Shown: piece after piece, positions 37,631 to 46,143 of the stretch
Position numbering within the stretch: the first letter of the stretch is position 1
Layout of the letters: every line of letters starts with the position of its first letter
NCBI RefSeq assembly: GCF_945859825.1
Contig: NZ_CAMAPC010000002.1
Coordinates: 434,001 to 498,000, forward strand
Source: Pseudoalteromonas holothuriae
Lineage (GTDB): Bacteria; Pseudomonadota; Gammaproteobacteria; Enterobacterales; Alteromonadaceae
Reading direction: 5' to 3'
Length of the DNA stretch: 64,000 nucleotides
Position numbers and translations under genes: made by a program
The notes under the pieces: model-generated
Told to the model about the DNA's origin: nothing
What the model saw: only the letters and a program-made list of their open reading frames with translations
The model's database searches: none

Positions 37631-37659
37631 ATAAAAAAACCCGCTTATATAGCGGGTTT
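37631..37659 (-). terminator. trp attenuator 1: terminator hairpin
   Basis: Minus-strand AAACCCGCT (37659-37651), loop ATATA, AGCGGGTTT (37645-37637) with a T-run to 37633. The competing antiterminator pairs GCGGGT and TTTCGTT (37691-37678) with AACGAAA and ACCCGC (37670-37652), using the terminator 5' arm. Confidence 0.9.
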
Positions 37660-37694
37660 AAACTTTCGTTAAGACACAACGAAACACCCGCAAA

Positions 37695-37742
37695 TTACGA
37701 GCGCCACCACCAGATTTTGTTTTTATTGTTTGTTGATGTCAT
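37695..37742 (-). CDS. trpL: trp leader peptide 1 (three consecutive Trp)
   Basis: A 15-residue leader, MTSTNNKNKIWWWRS, about 25 nt after the predicted transcription start. The three UGG codons are at 37712-37704 and the stop codon ends four bases before the antiterminator arm. No strong Shine-Dalgarno is visible. Together with its hairpin at 37631-37659 it forms a complete attenuator upstream of a second complete attenuator. Apart from WWW and the 15-codon length the two peptides differ. Confidence 0.85.
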   Translation of the reverse strand: MTSTNNKNKIWWWRS

Positions 37743-37770
37743 GATTCTATACGTTTAGATGTCTTTAGTG

Positions 37771-37805
37771 GGTACAGTAAACCGCACTGTTTGATATTCT
37801 GTCAA
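37771..37805 (-). promoter_or_regulatory. Candidate trp operon promoter
   Basis: On the minus strand a perfect TTGACA (37805-37800) is followed after 18 bp by TTTACT (37781-37776). The predicted start lies about 25 nt upstream of leader 1. No convincing TrpR operator (GTACTAGTT-AACTAGTAC) overlaps it. Confidence 0.6.
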
Positions 37806-37916
37806 CCCTTTTGCAAACAAAATTTAAACAAAAAGAAAAAATAGTCGAAGGTTGTCGTAGAAACCAGTGATACAATGGCGCTTTAAGACAAAATCATAAA
37901 TTCACAAAGGGTTAAT

Positions 37917-38765
37917 GTGATAAAATACGACTTACATAGTCATACCACTTTTTCTGATGGTCGTTTAAGCGTGGCAGAGCTGCTTGAGCGCGCAACAGAA
38001 AAAGGCGTTGATGTGCTAGCCATCACCGATCATGATACTACCGCAGCGATAATACCTGCAAAAACATACATAGATGAAAATTCATTAAATTTAAAGTTAA
38101 TTTCAGGTGTTGAAATATCTACTAAATGGCATAGCTTTGAGATTCATATCGTTGGCTTAGCGGTTAATATTGAACACCCTCAGTTAGTTGCATTGCTACA
38201 GCAGCAACAAGCTAAAAGACAAGCGCGTGCAGAAGAAATAGGTAAACGTTTGACAAAAAACGGCTATGAGGGTGTTTATGAGCGTGCTAAGGAGTTGGCT
38301 GGGAAAGCGCAAATCACGCGTGCTCACTTTGCAGCCGCTTTAGTTGAACAAGGTGTAGCAAAGAACATTCAAGGTGTGTTTAAAAAGTTCCTAGCACGTA
38401 ATAAAATAGGTTATGTTCCGAGTCAGTGGTGTGACATGGCTACGGCAATTGAAGCTATTAAAGCGGCAGGTGGGGTAAGCATTGTAGCGCACCCAGCACG
38501 GTATCAGATGTCGAACAAATGGTTGCGTAAGTTACTTGATGAATTTTCTCAAGCTGGTGGTCAAGCCATGGAAGTAGCACAGCCTCAGCAAGCGCCATCA
38601 GAACGTCAATTTTTAGGGCAATTAAGCCAAGAGTATAATTTGTTTGCGAGTCAAGGATCAGACTTTCATTATCCCATGCCTTGGTTAGATTTAGGAAAAA
38701 ACCTATACTTACCAAAAGATTGCCAAGGTGTTTGGCAGTTTTGGCAGGCTAACGAGGAGTGTTAA
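37917..38765 (+). CDS. rnm: PHP-domain 5'-3' exoribonuclease RNase AM (YciV/TrpH)
   Basis: A 282-residue PHP phosphoesterase. GTG start at 37917 follows AAAGGG. Metal-binding motifs are in the expected order: YDLHSHTTFSDGRLS, AITDHDTTAAI, ISGVEISTKWHSFEIHIVGL, VSIVAHPARY and a final SQGSDFHYP. E. coli RNase AM trims 5' ends of 23S and other rRNAs. The gene is divergent from trp, as in E. coli where it was named trpH, and leads an operon ending in rluB. Confidence 0.9.
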   Translation: MIKYDLHSHTTFSDGRLSVAELLERATEKGVDVLAITDHDTTAAIIPAKTYIDENSLNLKLISGVEISTKWHSFEIHIVGLAVNIEHPQLVALLQQQQAKRQARAEEIGKRLTKNGYEGVYERAKELAGKAQITRAHFAAALVEQGVAKNIQGVFKKFLARNKIGYVPSQWCDMATAIEAIKAAGGVSIVAHPARYQMSNKWLRKLLDEFSQAGGQAMEVAQPQQAPSERQFLGQLSQEYNLFASQGSDFHYPMPWLDLGKNLYLPKDCQGVWQFWQANEEC

Positions 38766-38766
38766 C

Positions 38767-39387
38767 ATGAGCCATTTTTTCCATATCCATCCAGAAAACC
38801 CACAAGCTCGGCTCATAAAGCAGGCAGCTGAAATCATTCGCCAAGGTGGTGTTGTTGTTTATCCTACTGATTCAGGTTATGCAATAGGCTGTAACATAGG
38901 TAATAAGCAGGCAAAAGAACGAATAGAGCGTATTCGCGGTATTGAAAAGCACCATAATTTTACCCTTATGTGTCGTGATTTATCAGAGCTTGCAACGTAT
39001 GCAAGAGTTGATAACCAGATGTTTCGATTGATAAAAAATAATACACCTGGGCCTTACACCTTTATCTTTAAAGGCACAAAAGAGGTCCCTAAACGTTTAT
39101 TAAATGATAAAAAGAAAACCATCGGTATTCGTGTCACAGATCATCCAATCACATCGGCACTTCTAGCCGAATTGGGTGAGCCAATTATGTCTTGTTCGCT
39201 GATTCTACCTGGTGAGCAGTTTACTGAGTCAGATCCTGATGAGATCCGTATGAGAATTGAAAAGCAGGTAGATCTTATTATTCACGGTGGCTTTTTGATT
39301 GAGCAAGCTACCACGGTTGTTGATTTATCAGAAGATAACATTGAGATATTACGGGCTGGCTGTGGTGATACTTCAGTATTCGAGTAA
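38767..39387 (+). CDS. yciO: YciO, Sua5/YrdC-family protein
   Basis: A 206-residue protein with the YrdC fold. Start at 38767 is one base after the rnm stop and is preceded by GAGGAG; an upstream in-frame start at 38728 would lie inside rnm. Motifs: GGVVVYPTDSGYAIGCNIGNKQAKERIERIRG, TPGPYTFIFKG, KKTIGIRVTDHPI and SCSLILPGE. YrdC relatives make threonylcarbamoyl-AMP for tRNA t6A, but YciO is a paralogue whose role is less clear. It is tightly linked to rnm and scpA. Confidence 0.9.
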   Translation: MSHFFHIHPENPQARLIKQAAEIIRQGGVVVYPTDSGYAIGCNIGNKQAKERIERIRGIEKHHNFTLMCRDLSELATYARVDNQMFRLIKNNTPGPYTFIFKGTKEVPKRLLNDKKKTIGIRVTDHPITSALLAELGEPIMSCSLILPGEQFTESDPDEIRMRIEKQVDLIIHGGFLIEQATTVVDLSEDNIEILRAGCGDTSVFE

Positions 39388-39393
39388 TCGGCT

Positions 39394-40197
39394 GTGAAAG
39401 AAGTACAACAGCAGCAAAAATTGCCTTTAGCTTTTTTAAATGGTGAAGCCGTTGTTGAGAAGCCCGAGGATCTTTATATTCCTCCTGATGCATTGGAAGT
39501 TATATTAGAGACGTTTGAAGGTCCGCTAGATCTCTTGCTGTACCTAATTAAAAAGCACAAATTAGACATTTTACAACTGCCAGTTCTAAGCATTACTGAG
39601 CAATATGTTGCTTATGTTGAGTTAATGAAAGATTTGCAATTAGAGCTTGCTGGTGAGTATTTGGTTATGGCTGCGCTTTTGGCTCAAATCAAGTCGCGTA
39701 TGTTGTTGCCTGTGCACGAGGAATTAGAAGAGGAAGAAGACCCAAGAGCCGAGTTAGTAAGGCGCTTACAAGAATATGAGCAATTTAAACGCGCCGCTGA
39801 GAATTTAGATGCGCTCCCGCGTGTAGAGCGAGATATTTTTACTGCCCATGCGTTAGTTGATGAGTCAGCAGAACCTGAACCGGTCCTGCCTATTATTGAA
39901 CTAAAAGAGTTGGTTTTAGCATTGGGAGATGTAATGGCCAGAGCTAAAACGTTTGAGCATCATCATATCAGTGCAGAAGTGCTGTCGACCAGAGAACGAA
40001 TGAGCCAAATTCTACAATATTTGTCTGAACATGTTGGGCCTTGTGCTTTTAATACATTGTTTAAAGTTGAAGAAGGGCGCAGTGGCGTAGTTGTTACGTT
40101 TATTGCAATGTTGGAGTTGTTGAAAGAGCAATTGATCAATTGTGTACAAGTTGCGTCTAATAGCCAAATTTATTTGAGCTTGCAGCTACAACAGTAG
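39394..40197 (+). CDS. scpA: Segregation and condensation protein A
   Basis: A 267-residue kleisin. GTG start at 39394, six bases after yciO. The N-terminal kleisin motif FEGPLDLLLYLIKKHKLDI binds the SMC neck; ITEQYVAYVELM and LAGEYLVMAALLAQIKSRMLLP follow, with an acidic linker (EELEEEEDPRAEL) and a C-terminal winged helix ending in QVASNSQIYLSL. With ScpB and SMC it would form a condensin acting in chromosome segregation; Alteromonadales that use MukBEF often keep ScpAB too. No smc gene is in the window. Confidence 0.92.
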   Translation: MKEVQQQQKLPLAFLNGEAVVEKPEDLYIPPDALEVILETFEGPLDLLLYLIKKHKLDILQLPVLSITEQYVAYVELMKDLQLELAGEYLVMAALLAQIKSRMLLPVHEELEEEEDPRAELVRRLQEYEQFKRAAENLDALPRVERDIFTAHALVDESAEPEPVLPIIELKELVLALGDVMARAKTFEHHHISAEVLSTRERMSQILQYLSEHVGPCAFNTLFKVEEGRSGVVVTFIAMLELLKEQLINCVQVASNSQIYLSLQLQQ

Positions 40198-40247
40198 TGC
40201 AACCTCTGTCATAATAAACGTCTGTGTGTTGAAAAGGCTGCAAGGGT

Positions 40248-40835
40248 ATGACCACACGTCGAATTAGCGATGAGCAATTAATTGAGCTAATAGAAGCGGC
40301 TATTTTTGTTGCTGATAAACCGCTGTCAAAAAAACGTTTAAAAGAAACTGTTTTACAAGATATTGCGGTTTCTAATACTCGTGTAGATAAAGCCTTGGAT
40401 AGTATTTTTGAGCATTATCAAACACGTGGTATTCGCCTTGTTGAAGTTGCCACAGGTTTTCGTTTTCAAGCATGTGCGAGCTTAAGCCCTTGGTTAAGTA
40501 ACTTATTTCAAGAAAAAGCACCGAAGTATTCGCGCGCCACTTTGGAAACGATGGCACTGATAGCTTATCGTCAGCCTATTACGCGTGGAGAAATAGAGCA
40601 AGTTCGAGGTGTTACTGTAAGTTCTAATATTATCAAGAGTTTACAAGAAAGAGAGTGGATAAAAGTTGTTGGGTATAAAGAAGTACCTGGCAAACCCGCA
40701 TTATATGCAACCACAAAGCAATTTTTAGATTATTTTTCTTTATCTGGTTTAAACATGTTGCCTAGATTACCGGAGCAACATCGAGTGAAAATAGATCAGA
40801 TGTTGAACGATCCTTCTGTGAGAGAACCATCTTAA
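40248..40835 (+). CDS. scpB: Segregation and condensation protein B
   Basis: A 195-residue tandem winged-helix protein that dimerises and binds ScpA. Family signatures: [21 protein letters not shown], the [13 protein letters not shown] strand, and the core [28 protein letters not shown] with [24 protein letters not shown]. It follows scpA by 50 nt and its stop codon overlaps the rluB start (TAATG). Confidence 0.95.
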   Translation: MTTRRISDEQLIELIEAAIFVADKPLSKKRLKETVLQDIAVSNTRVDKALDSIFEHYQTRGIRLVEVATGFRFQACASLSPWLSNLFQEKAPKYSRATLETMALIAYRQPITRGEIEQVRGVTVSSNIIKSLQEREWIKVVGYKEVPGKPALYATTKQFLDYFSLSGLNMLPRLPEQHRVKIDQMLNDPSVREPS

Positions 40836-41698
40836 TGAGTGAAAAGTTACAAAAAGTATTAGCAAGAGCCGGTGTGGGATCACGCCGGGAAATGGAAAAG
40901 TATATCGAAGCAAACCGTGTTAGTGTTGATGGTAAGGTAGCTAAGTTAGGCGACCGCGTTGAAGAAAATGCGATAATTCGTGTTGATGGACACATTGTTA
41001 AAATTGAGCAAAAAGAAGACAGAATTTGTCGTGTGATCATGTACCACAAACCTGAAGGTGAGCTGTGTACACGTAAAGACCCAGAAGGCCGTCGTACCGT
41101 ATTTGATAGGTTACCTCGTATTGATGGTGATCGCTGGATAGCCATCGGACGCCTCGATATTAATACATCAGGACTTTTGTTGTTTACCAACGATGGTGAG
41201 TTAGCCAACCGTTTAATGCACCCTAAATATGAAGTTGAACGTGAATATTCAGCACGCGTATTTGGAGAGGTTACTAACGATACACTTAACAACTTAACCA
41301 AGGGTGTTGAATTAGAAGATGGTCTGGCAAAATTCCTTAAAATAAAGCCAATGGGCGGTGAGGGTATTAATAAGTGGTTTAACGTTAGCCTGACAGAAGG
41401 CCGTAATCGAGAAGTTAGACGTTTATGGCAATCACAAGATGTGGAAGTGTCACGCTTAATTCGTATCCGTTATGGTAAGTTAGAGCTCGATAAACGCTTA
41501 CCACAAGGCGGCTGGGAAGAGCTTAAGCTGGAAGAAGTGAATTACTTACGTAAGTCGGTGCAATTGCGTAATGAAACAGAAACCAAATTATCGGTCATGC
41601 CAGAGAAACGCAAAGACAAACGAGCCAAAATTAATCAAATTCGCAAAGCCGTTAAAAAGCACAACCAACGTGTGCAAAAGCCAAAAAAACGTACATAG
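40835..41698 (+). CDS. rluB: 23S rRNA pseudouridine(2605) synthase
   Basis: A 287-residue pseudouridine synthase of the RsuA family. An S4-like RNA-binding domain occupies residues 1-60 ([22 protein letters not shown]). The catalytic motif [26 protein letters not shown] contains the active Asp. [11 protein letters not shown] is the RsuA/RluB signature. The C-terminal tail is highly basic, typical of RluB. It modifies U2605 of 23S rRNA in E. coli. It is the last gene of rnm-yciO-scpA-scpB-rluB and is followed by a terminator. Confidence 0.95.
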   Translation: MSEKLQKVLARAGVGSRREMEKYIEANRVSVDGKVAKLGDRVEENAIIRVDGHIVKIEQKEDRICRVIMYHKPEGELCTRKDPEGRRTVFDRLPRIDGDRWIAIGRLDINTSGLLLFTNDGELANRLMHPKYEVEREYSARVFGEVTNDTLNNLTKGVELEDGLAKFLKIKPMGGEGINKWFNVSLTEGRNREVRRLWQSQDVEVSRLIRIRYGKLELDKRLPQGGWEELKLEEVNYLRKSVQLRNETETKLSVMPEKRKDKRAKINQIRKAVKKHNQRVQKPKKRT

Positions 41699-41716
41699 TC
41701 AGACTGACTATTCATA

Positions 41717-41745
41717 GAAAAACCCGCTTAATGCGGGTTTTTTTA
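41717..41745 (+). terminator. Terminator after rluB
   Basis: AAAAACCCGC-TTAAT-GCGGGTTTTTTT; strong 10-bp stem, A-run upstream makes it potentially bidirectional. Confidence 0.9.
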
Positions 41746-41784
41746 GTTCTACAGTGGCTAGTCTTACAGTTTGTTTATTGAGCT

Positions 41785-43131
41785 TTATAGTTTGCTAAGA
41801 CTCGGGTCATTTTGCACTACTATATTGCCACTTTTTACTACTAGCGCTATTTGTTGAGTATTTAAAATGTCGTCAACAGGGGATGCATTTAAGATTACAA
41901 AATTGGCATGCTCCCCTTCGTTAAAGCCACTTTTGATACCTAAAAAGTCTGCCGAATGTGTGGTTGCTGATGCAATTGCTTGCAGCGGTGAAATACCTGC
42001 ATCGGTCAGTAGTTTCATTTCTCTGTGCACAGAATATCCTTGAACGGTATTCCAATTTCCAGCATCGGTGCCTACCAAAACCTTAACGCCAGCATCACTC
42101 ATTGCCTTAACAGCATTAAGCGTAACTTCATTTCTTTGTTGAAAACTCGTCTTACGGTCTTGGTATTTAGCAATTAAATCATTGGCGCGGTAGGCAGAAA
42201 TTAAAGTGTCTGGCACAAGTTCTGTCAGTAATGGAGAGTTTAGTACTGAAGGGTCAAATAAGTAGTTCACGAAATCGTTATGAACGGATAACGTAGGTAT
42301 AATTGCAACGTCAGCGTTTGCCATCAAATCAGCAATGTCTTTCGGTATTTCGCCCCTTGGCACGTGAGTTACTGCTGAAACACCGACTTTGGCTGCATCT
42401 CTAATATCTTGCCAAGTTTTTATATGTGCAATGCTTTTAATGCCCAGCTTTTTAGACTCTTGAACTAATTGCGCAAACACTGCTTTAGAAATAGAAGGTT
42501 GGTCATCGCTCGGTTGATAAACAATCTTAATTACATCGGGTTTTTGCTTTGCAAGTTCCGCCATTTGCTTCTGCGCTTGCTTAACAGTACTGACGGTTCT
42601 TGTTGTAATGCCATATTCTGAGCAATGTCCTTTAGGCGCCGTAAAGCAAGTTAGACTGGCATAGATATCTGCACCAACAAACTCGCCATTTCGTTGTCGA
42701 TTTCTGACAGCAACAAGTGCGGTTTCATCTCCAAATAAGTCAACCAAGCCTGTGACGCCAGCTTTTAATACTCTTTGTGAAACACCTTGAGTTCCAGGGG
42801 CATCATTTTTAGCATTTGGTATAAAATTACCAAATGAATGGGTATGCATATCTATCAGCCCTGGGATCCCCCATTTACCTTGTAAGTCAATGACTTTGCC
42901 TGGAAAGTTATCTGACAAAGCATTCACATTAGCGATGACAATGCCTTCTCTTATGATTATGGCTTTGCTTTCAAAGCCATGGCTTTGATTAAAAAACTGG
43001 CCGTTCACATAGGCGATATCTTGTTGAGCGTATTTATTTTGTGTGGCTTTTTGCTCAGAAGACACGCAGCCAAGTAGTAGGGTTGTATAAATGATAACTG
43101 CGACAGATTTTATATTTATTAGCGAAAACAT
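41785..43131 (-). CDS. Exported amidohydrolase lipoprotein (imidazolonepropionase/prolidase-like)
   Basis: A 448-residue amidohydrolase. Start at 43131 has GGAG eight bases upstream. A lipoprotein signal with lipobox LLLGC suggests membrane anchoring in the periplasm. Metal ligands of the TIM barrel are all present: DMHTHS after GIPGLI, the Lys in VIKIVYQPSDD (possible carboxylated lysine), His in IAHIKTW and VTHVPRGE, and Asp in VLVGTDAGNW. Close relatives hydrolyse Xaa-Pro or other dipeptides and lactones, so specificity is open. Monocistronic. Confidence 0.8.
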   Translation of the reverse strand: MFSLINIKSVAVIIYTTLLLGCVSSEQKATQNKYAQQDIAYVNGQFFNQSHGFESKAIIIREGIVIANVNALSDNFPGKVIDLQGKWGIPGLIDMHTHSFGNFIPNAKNDAPGTQGVSQRVLKAGVTGLVDLFGDETALVAVRNRQRNGEFVGADIYASLTCFTAPKGHCSEYGITTRTVSTVKQAQKQMAELAKQKPDVIKIVYQPSDDQPSISKAVFAQLVQESKKLGIKSIAHIKTWQDIRDAAKVGVSAVTHVPRGEIPKDIADLMANADVAIIPTLSVHNDFVNYLFDPSVLNSPLLTELVPDTLISAYRANDLIAKYQDRKTSFQQRNEVTLNAVKAMSDAGVKVLVGTDAGNWNTVQGYSVHREMKLLTDAGISPLQAIASATTHSADFLGIKSGFNEGEHANFVILNASPVDDILNTQQIALVVKSGNIVVQNDPSLSKL

Positions 43132-43383
43132 GCAGAAAACTCCAAAATCCATTTATTTAAAAACAGGTGTGGCTGTAATTGTTTTGGACTCACACCACTA
43201 TAATCAGGCTGAGTTGTAATTAGTTTGAAATTCGACGTGTAATGCATTAGCTGTACGTTTAATTTTCAAACAGTATCATATAGATTTACGCCGATTTACA
43301 CAATGGTTATTTTGAAATCAGTGTGTGGAATATTTCAATATATTCATGTGGTTACCTAAAGTAAGATCACAAGTCTTAGGTGA

Positions 43384-44247
43384 TTATTCTGGTGTATTTT
43401 GCGGTAAAATTGCGCGCCAATCATTTACAGTGTCATTAAAAAAACCACATTGACGGTATGCTTGTTCAATAAACCCTTGGGCTCTTAACTTTTTGATTCC
43501 AGACTGTAGTGCTAAAAATGTTTGCTCTGCTAACGGGTGTGAGCGTGATACTGCAAAGTGGCGGCTGTCTTGTAGTGGCACTTTTATTCCATTAATAGCT
43601 TCAATAGAGTAACCGTTACCACTGTACTGAAAGGGTATTTGGTTGTTGAACGGCACTAACATGGCGTCAACCCAGCCTCGGCTGACCATTTTTGCCATTA
43701 CAATCCAATCGGACTCATCTACTAGCGACTTTGGCTTTAATGCTTTAAGTGTGTGCCAGTCCGCATGCCAAGCGCTGCTTGACACAAAGGTTACTTTTGA
43801 AAGACCGTTATCAATTTTATCTTTCATGGCCTTTAGGTTATTTTTTTTGGTATACACGCCTGCAACGTATTCACCTTTGCGAATAATAGGGTCTGAAATA
43901 TACAGTTTACTACTATATTTTTTGGCAGTTTGTAACCAAATGGTATCAAAACCAACTAACAACAAGCCATTAATGAGTAGCTTAATATTTCTTGCATCAT
44001 AATTACCAAGGTGAAAGTTAAATTTTAAGTCAATACCACCTAACTTGAGTGCTTTTTGGATCAGGACAAACTCAACAACATCTCTTTGACATAATGGGTG
44101 ATTAAAGTCTTTAATATCATGTACTGATTGATCCCCAAGTATAATCTGCGCGTAATGGTATATGTCTTTCTCTATTGTTATTGATACCTCAGTAGCATTT
44201 ACAGCGGTGCTGTATAGGGTGAATAGTAGAATTAATATTAGATGCAT
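43384..44247 (-). CDS. Periplasmic solute-binding protein-like (SBP family 3-like)
   Basis: A 287-residue exported protein with a signal peptide (MHLILILLFTLYSTAVNA). The two-lobe pattern of small-ligand binding proteins is recognisable: lobe 1 with LCQRDVVEFVLIQKAL, a hinge near LYISDPIIRKGEYVAGVYTKKNN, and lobe 2 with KVTFVSSSAWHADWHTLKAL and MVSRGWVDAMLVPF. The C-terminus has FIEQAYRQCGFFND. No permease or ATPase adjoins it; solitary members of this kind are common in marine Alteromonadales, and ligand and role are unknown. Confidence 0.65.
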   Translation of the reverse strand: MHLILILLFTLYSTAVNATEVSITIEKDIYHYAQIILGDQSVHDIKDFNHPLCQRDVVEFVLIQKALKLGGIDLKFNFHLGNYDARNIKLLINGLLLVGFDTIWLQTAKKYSSKLYISDPIIRKGEYVAGVYTKKNNLKAMKDKIDNGLSKVTFVSSSAWHADWHTLKALKPKSLVDESDWIVMAKMVSRGWVDAMLVPFNNQIPFQYSGNGYSIEAINGIKVPLQDSRHFAVSRSHPLAEQTFLALQSGIKKLRAQGFIEQAYRQCGFFNDTVNDWRAILPQNTPE

Positions 44248-44408
44248 AAACCTTCCAAATTAAAGCCTTAGTACTTTTAAGTGTAGTGGAGTCGCTGATG
44301 ATGAGAGTTTTTAATGTGACATTTAGCAATTTGTCTAATATGGTAGTACAGCGCTATGGTGATTTAGTCGCATGTACATCGTTAACTAAATTCAAGGAGT
44401 AAGGAATT

Positions 44409-44801
44409 ATGAAATTTGAACAATTACTTAACCACTTTGATAGTGGCATTTGTGTTGAGCAGCTACAAAAAGAGTCTCTTCTCGACTTAGCACTATTATT
44501 TGTTGCTATTGATGGCTCAGTATCTGACTCGGAATTAAATGTGGTCAGAGAGTGGGCGGCGACGCTTAAATGGAACTCAGCAGTCAGTATGGATAATTAT
44601 ATTACCGATATGACTGGTAAATGTGTTCATGCGGTTAAAACAGCAGATGTCGAAGCGTTCATTCAACATCGGGTGAAGTATATTATTGATCGGCCAATGC
44701 GAGAGTTAGCATTAAAAATTGTACAAGAAGTTATCGACGCAGATGGAAAATTAGATGCAAGTGAAAAGTCAGCAATGGAGTTTTTGGAAGAGCAAGTGTA
44801 G
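44409..44801 (+). CDS. TerB-like helical protein
   Basis: A 130-residue all-helical protein. The segments DLALLFVAIDGSVSDSELNVVREWA and ALKIVQEVIDADGKLDASEKSAMEFL are the duplicated acidic helices (DG-S/K-D-S/A-E pattern) of TerB/DjlA-type domains. TerB domains are linked to tellurite and phage stress responses, but single small members have no fixed role. It is monocistronic; ribosome binding site AAGGAGTAAGG is strong. Confidence 0.7.
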   Translation: MKFEQLLNHFDSGICVEQLQKESLLDLALLFVAIDGSVSDSELNVVREWAATLKWNSAVSMDNYITDMTGKCVHAVKTADVEAFIQHRVKYIIDRPMRELALKIVQEVIDADGKLDASEKSAMEFLEEQV

Positions 44802-45195
44802 GTTATAACTTGTTGTTCCTTTTCATTACGACTTGTTAAGTATTTTTATTACAATGGGTTAGATAACTACTCTGTCGAATTTTAGTCGAGCTATTGCGAT
44901 GGCCTTTGCGTGCTCAAAACCATATCACGTGTTCTTTTGAATCTAACCACCTCCAGTTATAGCTCATATCAACTCAGCTTCAAATATTGAGCGACACTCT
45001 ATCAACCCCTAGAATTTCAATTTATAAGTTATATGACTATGCATTTTGCAAGCGACTTGGTATTACAATAAACAAGATTTGCTGGAAATAGAGTTGGTTA
45101 ATTTGCCTGCTCATTCGGACGTCTAAACATCTAGAGGTTGATATTTTTAGGATTCCATTCATAATGTCAGCTAAATTAAGGATGGGGAGTGAAGT
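44802..45195. other. Noncoding region upstream of metA
   Basis: A 394-nt stretch with no credible ORF. The 3' end holds the MetJ boxes given separately. No riboswitch fold of the SAM type was recognised by eye. The remainder is AT-rich and featureless apart from the metA ribosome binding site near 45180. Confidence 0.5.
45117..45140. promoter_or_regulatory. Tandem MetJ boxes upstream of metA
   Basis: GGACGTCT (45117-45124) and AAACATCT (45125-45132) are adjacent 8-mers close to the met box AGACGTCT, followed by a weaker third AGAGGTTG. MetJ binds such tandem boxes with S-adenosylmethionine as co-repressor. The position, 56-79 nt before the metA start, suits promoter overlap. Confidence 0.65.
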
Positions 45196-46143
45196 ATGCC
45201 AATTACAGTAAAAGACGAATTGCCAGCAATTGTGCACTTGCGTCAAGAAAATGTGTTCGTGATGCCAAAAAGCCGCGCAAAAACCCAAGAGATCCGCCCA
45301 ATGCGTTTGGCTATTTTAAATTTAATGCCAAACAAAGTAGAAACTGAGGTGCAGTTTATTCGTTTATTGGCAAACTCTCCGCTACAAGTGAATGTTGATT
45401 TGTTGCGCTTAGATACGCATAGAAGTTCAGATAACTCCGGACAACATTTAGATATGTTTTATCGTTACTTTTCAGATGTAAAAGAGCAAAATTACGATGC
45501 GCTTATAGTTACCGGTGCTCCACTTGCGCACCTTGAGTACGATGAAGTAATTTACTGGCAGGAGCTAAAAGAGTTTTTTGACTGGGCAGAGCACCATGTC
45601 ACCTCAACTTTATTTTCATGTTGGGCTGCACATGCGGGGCTTTATCATCATCATGGACTTAAACGAACGCTGATGAAAAATAAGTTATGTGGCGTTTTTA
45701 AACATCAGTGTCATTTCGAGCATGGCGCCTTGACTCGGGGTTTTGATGACGAATTTTTGGTTCCCCATTCGCGCTATGGGCATATTGACCCTACGCAAAT
45801 TGCGGACAATAAAAATCTAGTAACACTGGCTGGATCGCAAACGGTGGGGGCTTACTTAGTTAAAAATGTTTCAGGTAGCCAAGTATATTTAACTGGGCAC
45901 CCAGAATATGATGCTGATACACTACTAAAAGAGTACCAGCGTGATGTTGCTAAAAATGCGGATGCACCTAAACCTAAGCATTACTTTCCAAATGATGATA
46001 CCACGCAAAAACCAGCTAAAACGTGGCAAAGCCACGCCTTTTTGTTATTCTCCAATTGGTTAAACTATTATGTTTACCAGACAACGCCCTATGATATTAA
46101 CCTCGTTAGCCACGATGTAAGGACTAACAATTATGCCGAATAA
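45196..46143 (+). CDS. metA: Homoserine O-acyltransferase (succinyltransferase, MetA)
   Basis: A 315-residue MetA-type enzyme that activates homoserine for methionine synthesis. The start [44 protein letters not shown], the catalytic Cys142 in [19 protein letters not shown], and the YLTGHPEYD motif are all typical. Succinyl- versus acetyl-CoA specificity cannot be assigned safely from sequence alone. It overlaps the next gene by 11 nt, linking its translation to methionine synthase. Confidence 0.95.
   Translation: MPITVKDELPAIVHLRQENVFVMPKSRAKTQEIRPMRLAILNLMPNKVETEVQFIRLLANSPLQVNVDLLRLDTHRSSDNSGQHLDMFYRYFSDVKEQNYDALIVTGAPLAHLEYDEVIYWQELKEFFDWAEHHVTSTLFSCWAAHAGLYHHHGLKRTLMKNKLCGVFKHQCHFEHGALTRGFDDEFLVPHSRYGHIDPTQIADNKNLVTLAGSQTVGAYLVKNVSGSQVYLTGHPEYDADTLLKEYQRDVAKNADAPKPKHYFPNDDTTQKPAKTWQSHAFLLFSNWLNYYVYQTTPYDINLVSHDVRTNNYAE

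Noticed and set aside
44802-45116. SAM riboswitch upstream of metA
   Set aside because: No four-way-junction or kink-turn pattern was seen, and the adjacent MetJ boxes explain regulation.
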